A stretch of DNA of 64,000 nt, from assembly GCA_032615215.1 (NCBI GenBank), contig CP128433.1, forward strand, positions 827,501 to 891,500, written 5' to 3'. The translations under genes and the position numbers were made by a program. The stretch is from Microbulbifer sp. MKSA007 (GTDB taxonomy: Bacteria; Pseudomonadota; Gammaproteobacteria; Pseudomonadales; Cellvibrionaceae). This document shows, piece by piece, positions 26,061 to 33,104 of this stretch. Numbering within the stretch: the stretch's first letter is position 1; each line of letters begins with the position of its first letter. The notes under the pieces were generated by a model. The model ran no database searches. It saw only the letters and a program-made list of their open reading frames with translations, and was not told the DNA's origin.

Positions 26061-28109
26061 ATGCCGAATAAATCCTGGTACAGCATGACCGCTGCCGCCA
26101 ATACCAGTGAAGCTGATATCTATCTGTATGACTCTATCGGCGGCTGGGGCATGACCGCCAAAGATTTTGCCAGAGACCTCAAAGCGCTCGGTGATATCAG
26201 CAAGATAAATCTACACATCAACTGCCCCGGCGGAGATGTGTTCGACGGTACCGCGATCTACAACCTGCTTAAAGACCATAACGCCGAAGTGGAAACCTGG
26301 ATTGAAGGCATCGCAGCCAGTATGGGCAGCGTGATCGCCCTCGCCGGGGATACGGTCCATATCGCCGAGAATGCCTATTACATGGTGCACAACCCCAGTG
26401 CCGGTGTTCGCGGTGACGAGCGCGCCCTGGAAAAAACCAAGAGCCTGCTGGCCAAAGTCAAAGCCACCATGAAAAGCCTGTATTCCTCCCGCTCCGGAAT
26501 GTCGGATGAGGACATCAGCCAAGTGATGGATGACGAGACTTGGTATACCGGCACCGAAGCGGTAGAGGCAGGCTTCGCCACCGACACCACCGCAGCCATC
26601 GAGATGGCAGCCAGCTTCAGTGCTGATCACTTAAATCAATTTAAAAACACCCCTCAAGCCATTAATGCATTGGTCATGCAGGGGCCCACTGAATTTAGAT
26701 TCCCGTCTGCGGTTGCAGGCAATCCAACCCAAACCCAAACCAAGGAAGCGCAAGCCATGCCTAAAACCACCTCCACCACGCCAGCTGCAACCGCTGCGCC
26801 CGAGGTTACCCCAGAAATGAAAGCCCAGATTGCTGCCGATGCCAAAGCGCAATTTGCCGCCGATGAGAAAAAGCGCAAAGACGATATCACGGCCGTATTC
26901 AAAGGCTTCGAAGCGCACAGTGTTGTGATGCAAGAATGTCTCAATGATATGGACTGCAGCGCCGAAAAAGCCAAAGACAAACTGCTTGAAGCCCTCGGCA
27001 GCCAAACCCCAACCCCCGTGCAAAGCTACAGCGTGGTGGTACAGGAAGGTGAAGGCATTAAGCGCATGAAAGCCGATGCAGAAAATGCGATTGCTGTACG
27101 TGCCCTCGGTGAAAAGCGCACAGAGGGCAATGAACTCAGCGGCTACACCATGATGGAGATTGCCCGCATCCTGATGCAGGCCCACGGTCAAAGCTTGTCC
27201 GGACTCGACAGAATGGGTGTGGTCGCTGCAGCGTTTACCCATAGCTCGGGTGACTTCGCAACGGTACTCGGCAATATCGCCAATAAATCCATGCTGAAAG
27301 GCTATGAAGAAGCACAGGAAATCTTCCCGCGCTTTACCAGTGTCGGCAACCTCAGTGACTTTAAACTAACAACCCGCACAGACCTGGGCAGCTTCCCCTC
27401 ACTGCGCCAAGTCGCACCCGGGGCAGAATTTAAATATGTGAGTATCGGCGAACGGGCCGAGACTGCCGCTCTGGCCACATACGGGGAACTCTTCTCTATT
27501 AACCGCCAGGCGATTATTAATGACGACCTGGGGGCCTTTACCCGAATCCCACAAAAGATGGGCCTCGCCGCCGTGCGCACCGTAGGGGACTTGGTATTCA
27601 GCATCCTGCTCAACAATCCCAAAATGGCAGATGGAAAAGCCCTGTTCCATGCGGATCGCAAAAACTTAGCCAGCACTGCATCTATCAATACCGCCAGCAT
27701 CGATGCCGCGCGGGTATTGATGGGTAATCAAAAGGATGGCAGCGCAGTGCTCAATATCCGGCCCAAGTTCCTGCTCTGTGATATTGCCGACGAGGGCAGC
27801 GCAAAGGTTGCCCTGGAATCCGAATTCGAGGTGGGCGAATCCACCAAAAACAACACCACACCGAACAGCGTGCGCAATATTGCCGAAGTGCTCTCTGATG
27901 CGCGCCTCAGTGGCCACAAAGGTTGGTACCTTAATGCCGACCCGGTAGTGCACGACACCATTGAAGTGCTCTATCTGGATGGCCAGCAGGCCCCGGTGTT
28001 AGAAGAGCAAAATGGCTGGAGCGTGGATGGGGTGGAATTCAAAGTCCGCCTGGATGCCGCTGCGAAAGCCTGGGATGCAAAAGGCATGGTGAAAACACCC
28101 AAAACCTAA
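26061..28109 (+). CDS. ClpP-like prohead protease fused to major capsid protein
   Basis: 682 residues. Residues 1-190 are a ClpP-fold protease: oxyanion region INCPGGDVFDG, nucleophile S88 in GIAASMGS, and H110 in MVHNP. Residues ~230-330 are Ala/Lys/Glu-rich and helical, as expected of a scaffold. The rest (ARILMQAHGQSLSGLDRMGV to the end) resembles the Mu gpT-like or HK97-fold capsid protein, with FRVRLD-type ending VEFKVRLDAAAKAWD. The three head functions that are separate in lambda (C, Nu3, E) are in one chain. A ribosome site (aggaggc) precedes the ATG. Self-processing of the product is expected. Confidence 0.92.
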   Translation: MPNKSWYSMTAAANTSEADIYLYDSIGGWGMTAKDFARDLKALGDISKINLHINCPGGDVFDGTAIYNLLKDHNAEVETWIEGIAASMGSVIALAGDTVHIAENAYYMVHNPSAGVRGDERALEKTKSLLAKVKATMKSLYSSRSGMSDEDISQVMDDETWYTGTEAVEAGFATDTTAAIEMAASFSADHLNQFKNTPQAINALVMQGPTEFRFPSAVAGNPTQTQTKEAQAMPKTTSTTPAATAAPEVTPEMKAQIAADAKAQFAADEKKRKDDITAVFKGFEAHSVVMQECLNDMDCSAEKAKDKLLEALGSQTPTPVQSYSVVVQEGEGIKRMKADAENAIAVRALGEKRTEGNELSGYTMMEIARILMQAHGQSLSGLDRMGVVAAAFTHSSGDFATVLGNIANKSMLKGYEEAQEIFPRFTSVGNLSDFKLTTRTDLGSFPSLRQVAPGAEFKYVSIGERAETAALATYGELFSINRQAIINDDLGAFTRIPQKMGLAAVRTVGDLVFSILLNNPKMADGKALFHADRKNLASTASINTASIDAARVLMGNQKDGSAVLNIRPKFLLCDIADEGSAKVALESEFEVGESTKNNTTPNSVRNIAEVLSDARLSGHKGWYLNADPVVHDTIEVLYLDGQQAPVLEEQNGWSVDGVEFKVRLDAAAKAWDAKGMVKTPKT

Positions 28110-28136
28110 TCCCAATCCCAACTGAAACTAAACCGG

Positions 28137-28163
28137 AAAGGGCCGAATCGCGCGGCCTTTTTT
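28137..28163 (+). terminator. Intrinsic terminator after the capsid gene
   Basis: Stem 28137-28145 with 28153-28161 (one G-T pair), 7-nt loop, six T at the 3' end. It may lower expression of later genes relative to capsid. Confidence 0.65.
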
Positions 28164-28196
28164 ATTTCTACCGCTTTACCCACTGAGAGAAAGATT

Positions 28197-28568
28197 ATGG
28201 CTACGAATTTTGTACAAGACGGGCGCATGCTGGATTTCACCAACAACACCAGCGCAGCGATTACTTCCGGCCAGGTGGTAATCGCAGGTGCGGTCCTGGG
28301 TGTGGCGATGGATGATATCGCCGTGGGCGCATCCGGCGTGATTGCCATTGATGGCGTATTCACCGTGCCCAAGGTATCCGCCGCAGAGATCAATCAGGGC
28401 GAAACCCTCACCTGGGTGGTTGCCTCCAGCTCATTCGATAGTAATGCAGCAACCGCAGCCACTGGCGATATCACCGGCTCCACCGCCTTCGCCGCAGAGG
28501 CCGCCGGGAATGGCGTTACCAGTTTTGCTGTGAAGTTTACCGGCGTACCGGGCACCGTGAAGGCATAA
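28197..28568 (+). CDS. DUF2190 capsid decoration-type protein
   Basis: 123 residues, rich in Gly, Ala, Val and Thr. The opening MATNFVQDGRMLDFTNNTSA and GQVVIAGAVLGVAMDDIAVG are the DUF2190 pattern. The family lies after capsid genes and is thought to decorate or stabilise the capsid, as lambda gpD does. Confidence 0.87.
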   Translation: MATNFVQDGRMLDFTNNTSAAITSGQVVIAGAVLGVAMDDIAVGASGVIAIDGVFTVPKVSAAEINQGETLTWVVASSSFDSNAATAATGDITGSTAFAAEAAGNGVTSFAVKFTGVPGTVKA

Positions 28569-28575
28569 GTGACTC

Positions 28576-28875
28576 ATGGACCTGGACCAGAGAGCCGCAG
28601 AACGCGCGTTCCGCAAATGGGGCAAGGCCGCTACCTATACCGATGGTAGCGGCGCTGAGCCTATTGATTGCAAGGTGATCTTTGAGCAGGAGATCGACGA
28701 GTTCGCAGAGGAGGAGCGGCTGCGGGTAGCGCGTATTGAGTTGAGCCTTCTGGTGAGTGAGGTGGGGGCTTATAACCCTGATGCGGTGATTGTGTTGGGT
28801 GGTGTCGCCTATACAGTGCGTAAGCGGCTGGCGGATGATGGGGTGGTTTGGCGAGTGCAGGTAGTTGATTTATAA
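28576..28875 (+). CDS. Head-tail joining protein (FII-like)
   Basis: 99 residues. Short beta-rich sequence with CKVIFEQEIDEF, an acidic helix and the closing VRKRLADDGVVWRVQVVDL, as in small head-completion proteins of the FII type. It sits at the end of the head genes, 7 bases after the decoration gene. Classification relies partly on position. Confidence 0.72.
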   Translation: MDLDQRAAERAFRKWGKAATYTDGSGAEPIDCKVIFEQEIDEFAEEERLRVARIELSLLVSEVGAYNPDAVIVLGGVAYTVRKRLADDGVVWRVQVVDL

Positions 28876-29081
28876 GATACGTTTTGGTGCGACTTTATAA
28901 ATAAACGCGAAACAGAGATAATGGAAGGGCTGTACTGAAATCGATTTATATTAATTATTCTTTCTGTATATCAGAAAGTATCGACCGTTTTTTTTAGTTT
29001 ATCTAAGGGGGCGAGACATAAGATTGATATAGGTAAAGAGGTTTCTGAGAGTATTCCGTTATTTTCTTTTGAGTGTGAGTT

Positions 29082-29421
29082 ATGAAATACGTTTTATTTT
29101 TTATCTTTTATCTTTCTAATTTTTCATGGTCAGGCATCTGCCGATTGGATATACAATACTAAAATTGTCGATGTTCGCTGGTATACAGATTACGGTTTTA
29201 TTACCGTTGAAGATGACGATGCCACTCAATGTCCTGGGGCGGAGCGAACAAAGCACAAAAGACTGCTTAAAGGTGATGAAGGTGGTGATGAGAAAATCAT
29301 TAGCATGGCGCTAGCGGCCATGATGGCAAACAAACAGATAGATTTAAATGTAAAGGGTTGTTTTACGGATGAGTTCGGTAAGGAGTACCCGTTGGTCACT
29401 GGTATTGTTGTGAAATCGTAA
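29082..29421 (+). pseudogene. Exported cargo protein, frame broken in a T run near its start
   Basis: ATG at 29082 opens a hydrophobic signal-type sequence (MKYVLFF...) but soon runs out of frame. The other frame from about 29130 to the TAA at 29419-29421 encodes ADWIYNTKIVDVRWYTDYGF and onward, 90-odd residues of soluble protein. Removing one T from the T6 run at 29097-29102 joins the two into a perfect signal peptide ending G-Q-A-S-A. So this is either a single-base frameshift or a sequence error. The gene is AT-rich and not part of the normal head-tail set. Family unknown. The gap before it (28876-29081) shows only a short inverted repeat near 28963-28981. Confidence 0.65.
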
Positions 29422-29541
29422 AACCTAAAGGCGTTGTAGCTCAAACATGTCGATTAAGAATTAATTTAACAAGTAAAGTGGTGGGCACTTTTTATTCAGT
29501 GTTTAATCACATGAGGTACGGCGATGATAGTTATAAGCCCT

Positions 29542-29570
29542 AGAGCCCGAGTGTAACACCGGGCTCTTTT
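29542..29570 (+). terminator. Intrinsic terminator in the cargo region
   Basis: Stem 29542-29549 with 29560-29567 around a 10-nt loop that can itself fold, followed by TTTT. Otherwise the stretch 29422-29766 holds nothing I can name. Confidence 0.7.
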
Positions 29571-29766
29571 AATTATGGAGCGATCTTCTAAGAAGATGTC
29601 CTCTGTATACGCATGAGCGGAAGTGCAGACTTACAGAGGAAAGTGAAATACCGTGTTGGTTAACCCATACTAAAAAAGGCACCCATCAAGCGTTCAAAAA
29701 TTCATCGTTTAAGAGTATAGTGAGGTCTTGGCTAAAGTCATCAATCATATAATAAAGGGGGTATAT

Positions 29767-30105
29767 ATGAAAAATTTACTTTCAATTTCAATTTCAATTT
29801 CACTTTTGGCTAGCATTTCAATTTCTGTGAGTGCTGAGACTACTGAATGGCTTGACGCTGATAGTCTTCAGGAGTTCTTTCCGGATGATGGCGGTGTAAA
29901 TGTGGTTTTGGACACTGTCACATCAAATTATTCGTCATGCAATAATGGGCGTAGATTCTATCTACCAATGACCCATCCAAATTATGAAGTTACATCTTCA
30001 ACGCTTCTAACTTCATTTGCCAGCGGAAAAAAAGTTAAGCTCGTGATCAATCAAACCTCGGCTTGTGCTCCTGAGATACAGAAGGTTGTTCTCGTTAATT
30101 ACTAG
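29767..30105 (+). CDS. Small secreted cargo protein of unknown function
   Basis: 112 residues from the ATG at 29767, which has aaaggggg upstream. A signal peptide (residues 1-23, cut after V-S-A) is built of alternating I-S pairs coded by tttcaa repeats. The mature part (~89 residues) has two cysteines (YSSCNN and TSACAP), likely a disulfide in the periplasm. No family recognised. It lies in the cargo island between head and tail genes and is a candidate lysogenic conversion protein. Confidence 0.68.
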   Translation: MKNLLSISISISLLASISISVSAETTEWLDADSLQEFFPDDGGVNVVLDTVTSNYSSCNNGRRFYLPMTHPNYEVTSSTLLTSFASGKKVKLVINQTSACAPEIQKVVLVNY

Positions 30106-30238
30106 ATTCGTTAATTTGATTGTCATAGTGCTGAAGCCACCCTGCTGCAATGCCCTCTGAGGGTACTAGTATTGCGTGCAAAGACGAGAGTAAATTGATA
30201 GTTAGTACATTGTGACTCCGTCCTATAGCCAACACCCA

Positions 30239-30261
30239 AACCCGCATTAGCGGGTTTTTTT
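30239..30261 (+). terminator. Intrinsic terminator, first copy of a duplicated segment
   Basis: Stem 30239-30245 with 30250-30256, loop atta, seven T. The following bases tatgcccgaaattcctggag match those after the terminator at 31461-31483 almost exactly. Confidence 0.85.
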
Positions 30262-30289
30262 ATGCCCGAAATTCCTGGAGCGATCCCCA

Positions 30290-30545
30290 ATAACCCAGCG
30301 CATAACAATCCGCGATGCCGCGCTAAACAAACTAAAAACCCTAACCGGCTACAACTTCTCCTCAGCGGGAAGCACTGAAGGTATCGAGCGGGAAAAGCCG
30401 CCGGCTATCCTTGTGGGGTTTGCTACAGAACAAAAAGAACAAGAATTCTCAGGTACTACCCGCCGTCTGGATCTTGTTATGGCGGTGGCGGTGCAATCCG
30501 GCGGGATATCTATGAACTGCTGGGTAAGGCTATCTGGGAAAATCG
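30290..30545 (+). pseudogene. Broken duplicate of the tail terminator gene at 31511
   Basis: The DNA parallels 31511-31760 closely, including the upstream terminator and ribosome-site segment. Here the start codon is ATA instead of ATG, one base is lost near 30510 (caatccggcggg against cacagccgggggg), and homology stops near 30535. So it cannot make a working protein. It marks a duplication that accompanied insertion of the cargo genes. Confidence 0.85.
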
Positions 30546-30551
30546 TACCAG

Positions 30552-30800
30552 ATGAGTGCCCGAGAGTTCAACGCCATCCTACAGCAGATGGGGCTCCAGA
30601 AGCATGTGGAATACAAACCGCGCAAGAAACGCTGGGAGCTAACCCCCAAAGGTGAGGAGTTTGGCCGCTACTGCGATACCGGCAAGAATCACTCCGGCGG
30701 CGCCCCAGTGCAGCAGCTCAAATGGCGTAAGGCAGTATTGGAAGATGCCGAACAGCTCCGCGACAAGTTGCCTGGGGGCTCCTTCCTCAAAGTAGTTTAA
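30552..30800 (+). CDS. Antirepressor C-terminal fragment (KilAC-like end)
   Basis: 82 residues. REFNAILQQMGLQKHVEYKP, RWELTPKGEEFGRYCDTGK and the last VQQLKWRKAVLEDAEQL follow the C-terminal end of KilAC-type phage antirepressors. The first half of such a protein is absent, so it looks like a remnant brought in with the duplication. It could still be translated from its ATG, but no clear ribosome site is seen. Confidence 0.55.
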   Translation: MSAREFNAILQQMGLQKHVEYKPRKKRWELTPKGEEFGRYCDTGKNHSGGAPVQQLKWRKAVLEDAEQLRDKLPGGSFLKVV

Positions 30801-30968
30801 GTTTCACGGCGGCCATGAGTGTGAATACAATACCGCAAGGAAATAGCGCTCGCCCACTTTTCATTCTCCTTTGGGTGTTCAATGGCTGCCGCCTTTTTAA
30901 AGGCTTTCTATGGTGATATAAAGGGGTCTCTATTGAATAGACTATTAGAGATTAAGGGATTTAAGCAC

Positions 30969-31427
30969 ATGGATAGAAAAACAATTAGTGCAGTAGCTTG
31001 GGCAATTTCATCATGTATATTTTTATGGCTTTTTAGTTTGGTTCAAGCTGAAGGACTGTCAAGCCCTCCCGGTAGTGATGAGTTATTTAAATCATTTTGT
31101 TTATTTTCTTTTATGTTGCTTGGAGGTGGTGCTTGCTATCACTTTCTCACAGAAATTATTTTTAGTCCTTACACTTCAGAAAACGCGCATTTGTGGGTGC
31201 GGCTGTCTAAATATATGGTGTCTCTGATGTTGGTTTTAATTAGCATGCCTTCGTTAATGTTAGTGTTCAGAGAGAATCTACATTTATCTACAGCATGGAT
31301 ACTATCATTCTTTTACTTGCTGACTGGTTATGGAGTCTCGGCTTGGTTGGGCACAAGAATTAAGCCCATTTTTATCGAAATACGTTCTATGGGTTCATTG
31401 CAGACGGTCGATAATATGGCAGGCTGA
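30969..31427 (+). CDS. Four-helix membrane protein in the cargo island
   Basis: 152 residues from the ATG at 30969 (aaggga upstream); an ATG at 30882 would add 29 residues. Four hydrophobic segments fall at about 7-24, 40-58, 85-105 and 115-135. No domain recognised. The DNA is AT-richer than the tail genes. Because it is inserted between head and tail genes and is membrane-bound, a superinfection-exclusion role is possible but unproven. Confidence 0.65.
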   Translation: MDRKTISAVAWAISSCIFLWLFSLVQAEGLSSPPGSDELFKSFCLFSFMLLGGGACYHFLTEIIFSPYTSENAHLWVRLSKYMVSLMLVLISMPSLMLVFRENLHLSTAWILSFFYLLTGYGVSAWLGTRIKPIFIEIRSMGSLQTVDNMAG

Positions 31428-31460
31428 TAGATAATCATTAAAAAACACAACAATTACCTA

Positions 31461-31483
31461 AACCCGCACTAGCGGGTTTTTTT
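31461..31483 (+). terminator. Intrinsic terminator upstream of the tail terminator gene
   Basis: Stem 31461-31467 with 31472-31478, loop acta, seven T. It insulates the cargo island from the tail genes. The next bases carry the ribosome site (ctggagc) of the following gene. Confidence 0.87.
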
Positions 31484-31510
31484 ATGCCCAAAATTCCTGG
31501 AGCAATCCCA

Positions 31511-31903
31511 ATGACCCAGCGCATCACCATCCGCGATGCCGTATTAAGCAAACTAAAAACCCTATCCGGCTATAACTTCCCCTCAGCCGGTACCACCGAA
31601 GGCATCGAGCGGGAAAAGCTGCCGGCCATTCTCGTCGGCTTTGCCACGGAACAAACACAGCAAGAGTTCTCTGGCACCACCCGCCAGCTGGATCTTGTGG
31701 TAGCGGTGGTGGTGCACAGCCGGGGGGATATTTATGAATTACTGGATCAAGCTACTGAGGATGTTGAGAGTGTCCTGCAGGATCGAACTCTGGGCGGTGC
31801 CTGTGAAATCTTTGCGCTTTCACAAACCGATTTCGCCCTGGATCAAGACCACCCCTTGGGCGAAGTGCGCCTGACCTACAGCGCCCAATATTCCACTGAG
31901 TGA
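31511..31903 (+). CDS. Tail terminator protein (gpU-like)
   Basis: 130 residues from the ATG at 31511 (ggag 9 bases upstream). ITIRDAVLSKLKTLSGYNFP and the block LDLVVAVVVHSRGDIYELLD, then a closing EVRLTYSAQYST, fit the small alpha/beta tail terminators. In lambda gpU caps the tail end for joining to heads. A broken copy exists at 30290. Directly followed by the tail tube gene. Confidence 0.75.
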   Translation: MTQRITIRDAVLSKLKTLSGYNFPSAGTTEGIEREKLPAILVGFATEQTQQEFSGTTRQLDLVVAVVVHSRGDIYELLDQATEDVESVLQDRTLGGACEIFALSQTDFALDQDHPLGEVRLTYSAQYSTE

Positions 31904-31954
31904 CGCATCCCTGCGTCGGTATTTTATTTCCACTAAAGCAACTGGAGAATCCCT

Positions 31955-32434
31955 ATGTCCCAATTGGCTCAGGGCACCAATATCTATTTTATCGACCCGG
32001 CTGGTGATGCTGATACTGTGCAGAAGATCACCGGGGTTACCTCATTTAATCCCGGCGGCAGTCCCGCCGACCAGCTGGATGACACTTCCCTGGAGGATCT
32101 GGATAAAAAGTTTAAGCGCGGCCTGCGTACACCGGGGCAGGCATCGGTAGGGCTCAAAATAAACTCGCAGAACGCGGTGCATAAGCGCCTGCATGAACTG
32201 TCCCAGGATGACACGGTGGATAGCATCAAGTGGGCGGTGGGTTGGAGTGATGGCACTGAAGCACCCACCGTAACCACCGGCGAGTGGTCACTGCCCACCA
32301 CGCGCACTTGGTTCACCTTTGAAGGCTATGTCGCTGACTTCCCCTTTGATTTCCAGCTGAACACCTTGGTCAGTGGTGAAATGTCGATCCAGCGCAGCGG
32401 CGGTTCTGCCTGGACGCCCAAAAATATAACGTAA
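31955..32434 (+). CDS. Major tail tube protein (gpV-like)
   Basis: 159 residues. AQGTNIYFIDPAGDADTVQK, the loop with DQLDDTSLEDLDKKFKRGLR, and the final GEMSIQRSGGSAWTP are typical of siphophage tail tube subunits. It polymerises along the tape measure protein. It comes before the G/GT chaperones as in lambda. Confidence 0.87.
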   Translation: MSQLAQGTNIYFIDPAGDADTVQKITGVTSFNPGGSPADQLDDTSLEDLDKKFKRGLRTPGQASVGLKINSQNAVHKRLHELSQDDTVDSIKWAVGWSDGTEAPTVTTGEWSLPTTRTWFTFEGYVADFPFDFQLNTLVSGEMSIQRSGGSAWTPKNIT

Positions 32435-32444
32435 GGGGTAACCC

Positions 32445-32804
32445 ATGGAATTATCGATTGAATCCCTGCAGCAGCAGGGCAGCTTTTCCGGTGCGCCGGT
32501 TAAGCGTTCCATTACCTGGAAGCAGGGCAATGAGGAGTTCACGGCGACAGTTTATATTCGCCGCCTCTCTTACTACAGCGCCGTCAATGATGTGGCGGCG
32601 TTGCGCGGTGAGGGCGATGTGATTGCCGGGCGGATTGCCGCCTGTGTTGTCGATGCCGAGGGCAAGCCGATATTTACCGCGAAGGATATTACCGGCGAGG
32701 CAGATCCAGATCGCGGCCCGCTCAACGCGGATTTAACCCAGGCGCTGCTAATGGAAATCGGTGCGGTCAATAATCTGGGAAAGGCGAAAAGCTCAGCGAG
32801 CTAG
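32445..32804 (+). CDS. Tail assembly chaperone G
   Basis: 119 residues. The sequence WKQGNEEFTATVYIRRLSYY and VAALRGEGDVIAGRIAACVV is typical of siphophage tail chaperones. Near its end lies the slippery heptamer GGGAAAG (32777-32783), so a fraction of ribosomes should shift into the T frame. It comes just before T and the tape measure gene. Confidence 0.82.
   Translation: MELSIESLQQQGSFSGAPVKRSITWKQGNEEFTATVYIRRLSYYSAVNDVAALRGEGDVIAGRIAACVVDAEGKPIFTAKDITGEADPDRGPLNADLTQALLMEIGAVNNLGKAKSSAS
32777..32783 (+). promoter_or_regulatory. Programmed -1 frameshift site GGGAAAG (G to GT)
   Basis: The heptamer is read G GGA AAG in the G frame, the X XXY YYZ pattern. A -1 slip gives GGC GAA AAG CTC ..., which is open through to the T stop at 33088. 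Lambda uses the same heptamer between G and T. Confidence 0.88.
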
Positions 32805-33088
32805 AGGAACTCTGGCACGAGCTGGTGCTAAACGGCATTGGCGGTTGCACCATCGAAGAGGCCCAGCGGCGGCTGAGCTATCAAGAAGTACAAAGCTGGG
32901 CGAAATATCGTGAGCTGCGCGGCTCCCTGCATCCGGGAATGCGCACTGAAAGATCCACGGCACTACTCGCCACCCTCTACGCCAATACCCATCGCGGTAA
33001 AGGCGCCCCCGCAAAAATCACAGACTTTATGCCTCATGAGAAGGAGCCGGAAATCTCGCTGGAACAAGCGATGAAGACCTGGCACTAA
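32780..33088 (+). CDS. Tail assembly chaperone T part, translated as GT fusion
   Basis: About 102 residues in the -1 frame after the slippery site; a stand-alone GTG at 32825 is possible but has no ribosome site. The block GGCTIEEAQRRLSYQEVQSW and the ending MPHEKEPEISLEQAMKTW match DUF4035-type T proteins. The GT fusion holds the tape measure protein soluble during tail assembly. Confidence 0.82.
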   Translation, partial: KGEKLSELEELWHELVLNGIGGCTIEEAQRRLSYQEVQSWAKYRELRGSLHPGMRTERSTALLATLYANTHRGKGAPAKITDFMPHEKEPEISLEQAMKTWH

Positions 33089-33104
33089 GGGGCGGTGGAT
33101 CGCT

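Noticed and set aside
29126..29314. 62-codon frame in the cargo island
   Set aside because: It is out of frame with the signal peptide-plus-domain protein that the repaired sequence gives.
30413..30655. 80-codon frame overlapping the broken duplicate
   Set aside because: It is a mixture of the degraded tail gene copy and shifted sequence, not a conserved protein.
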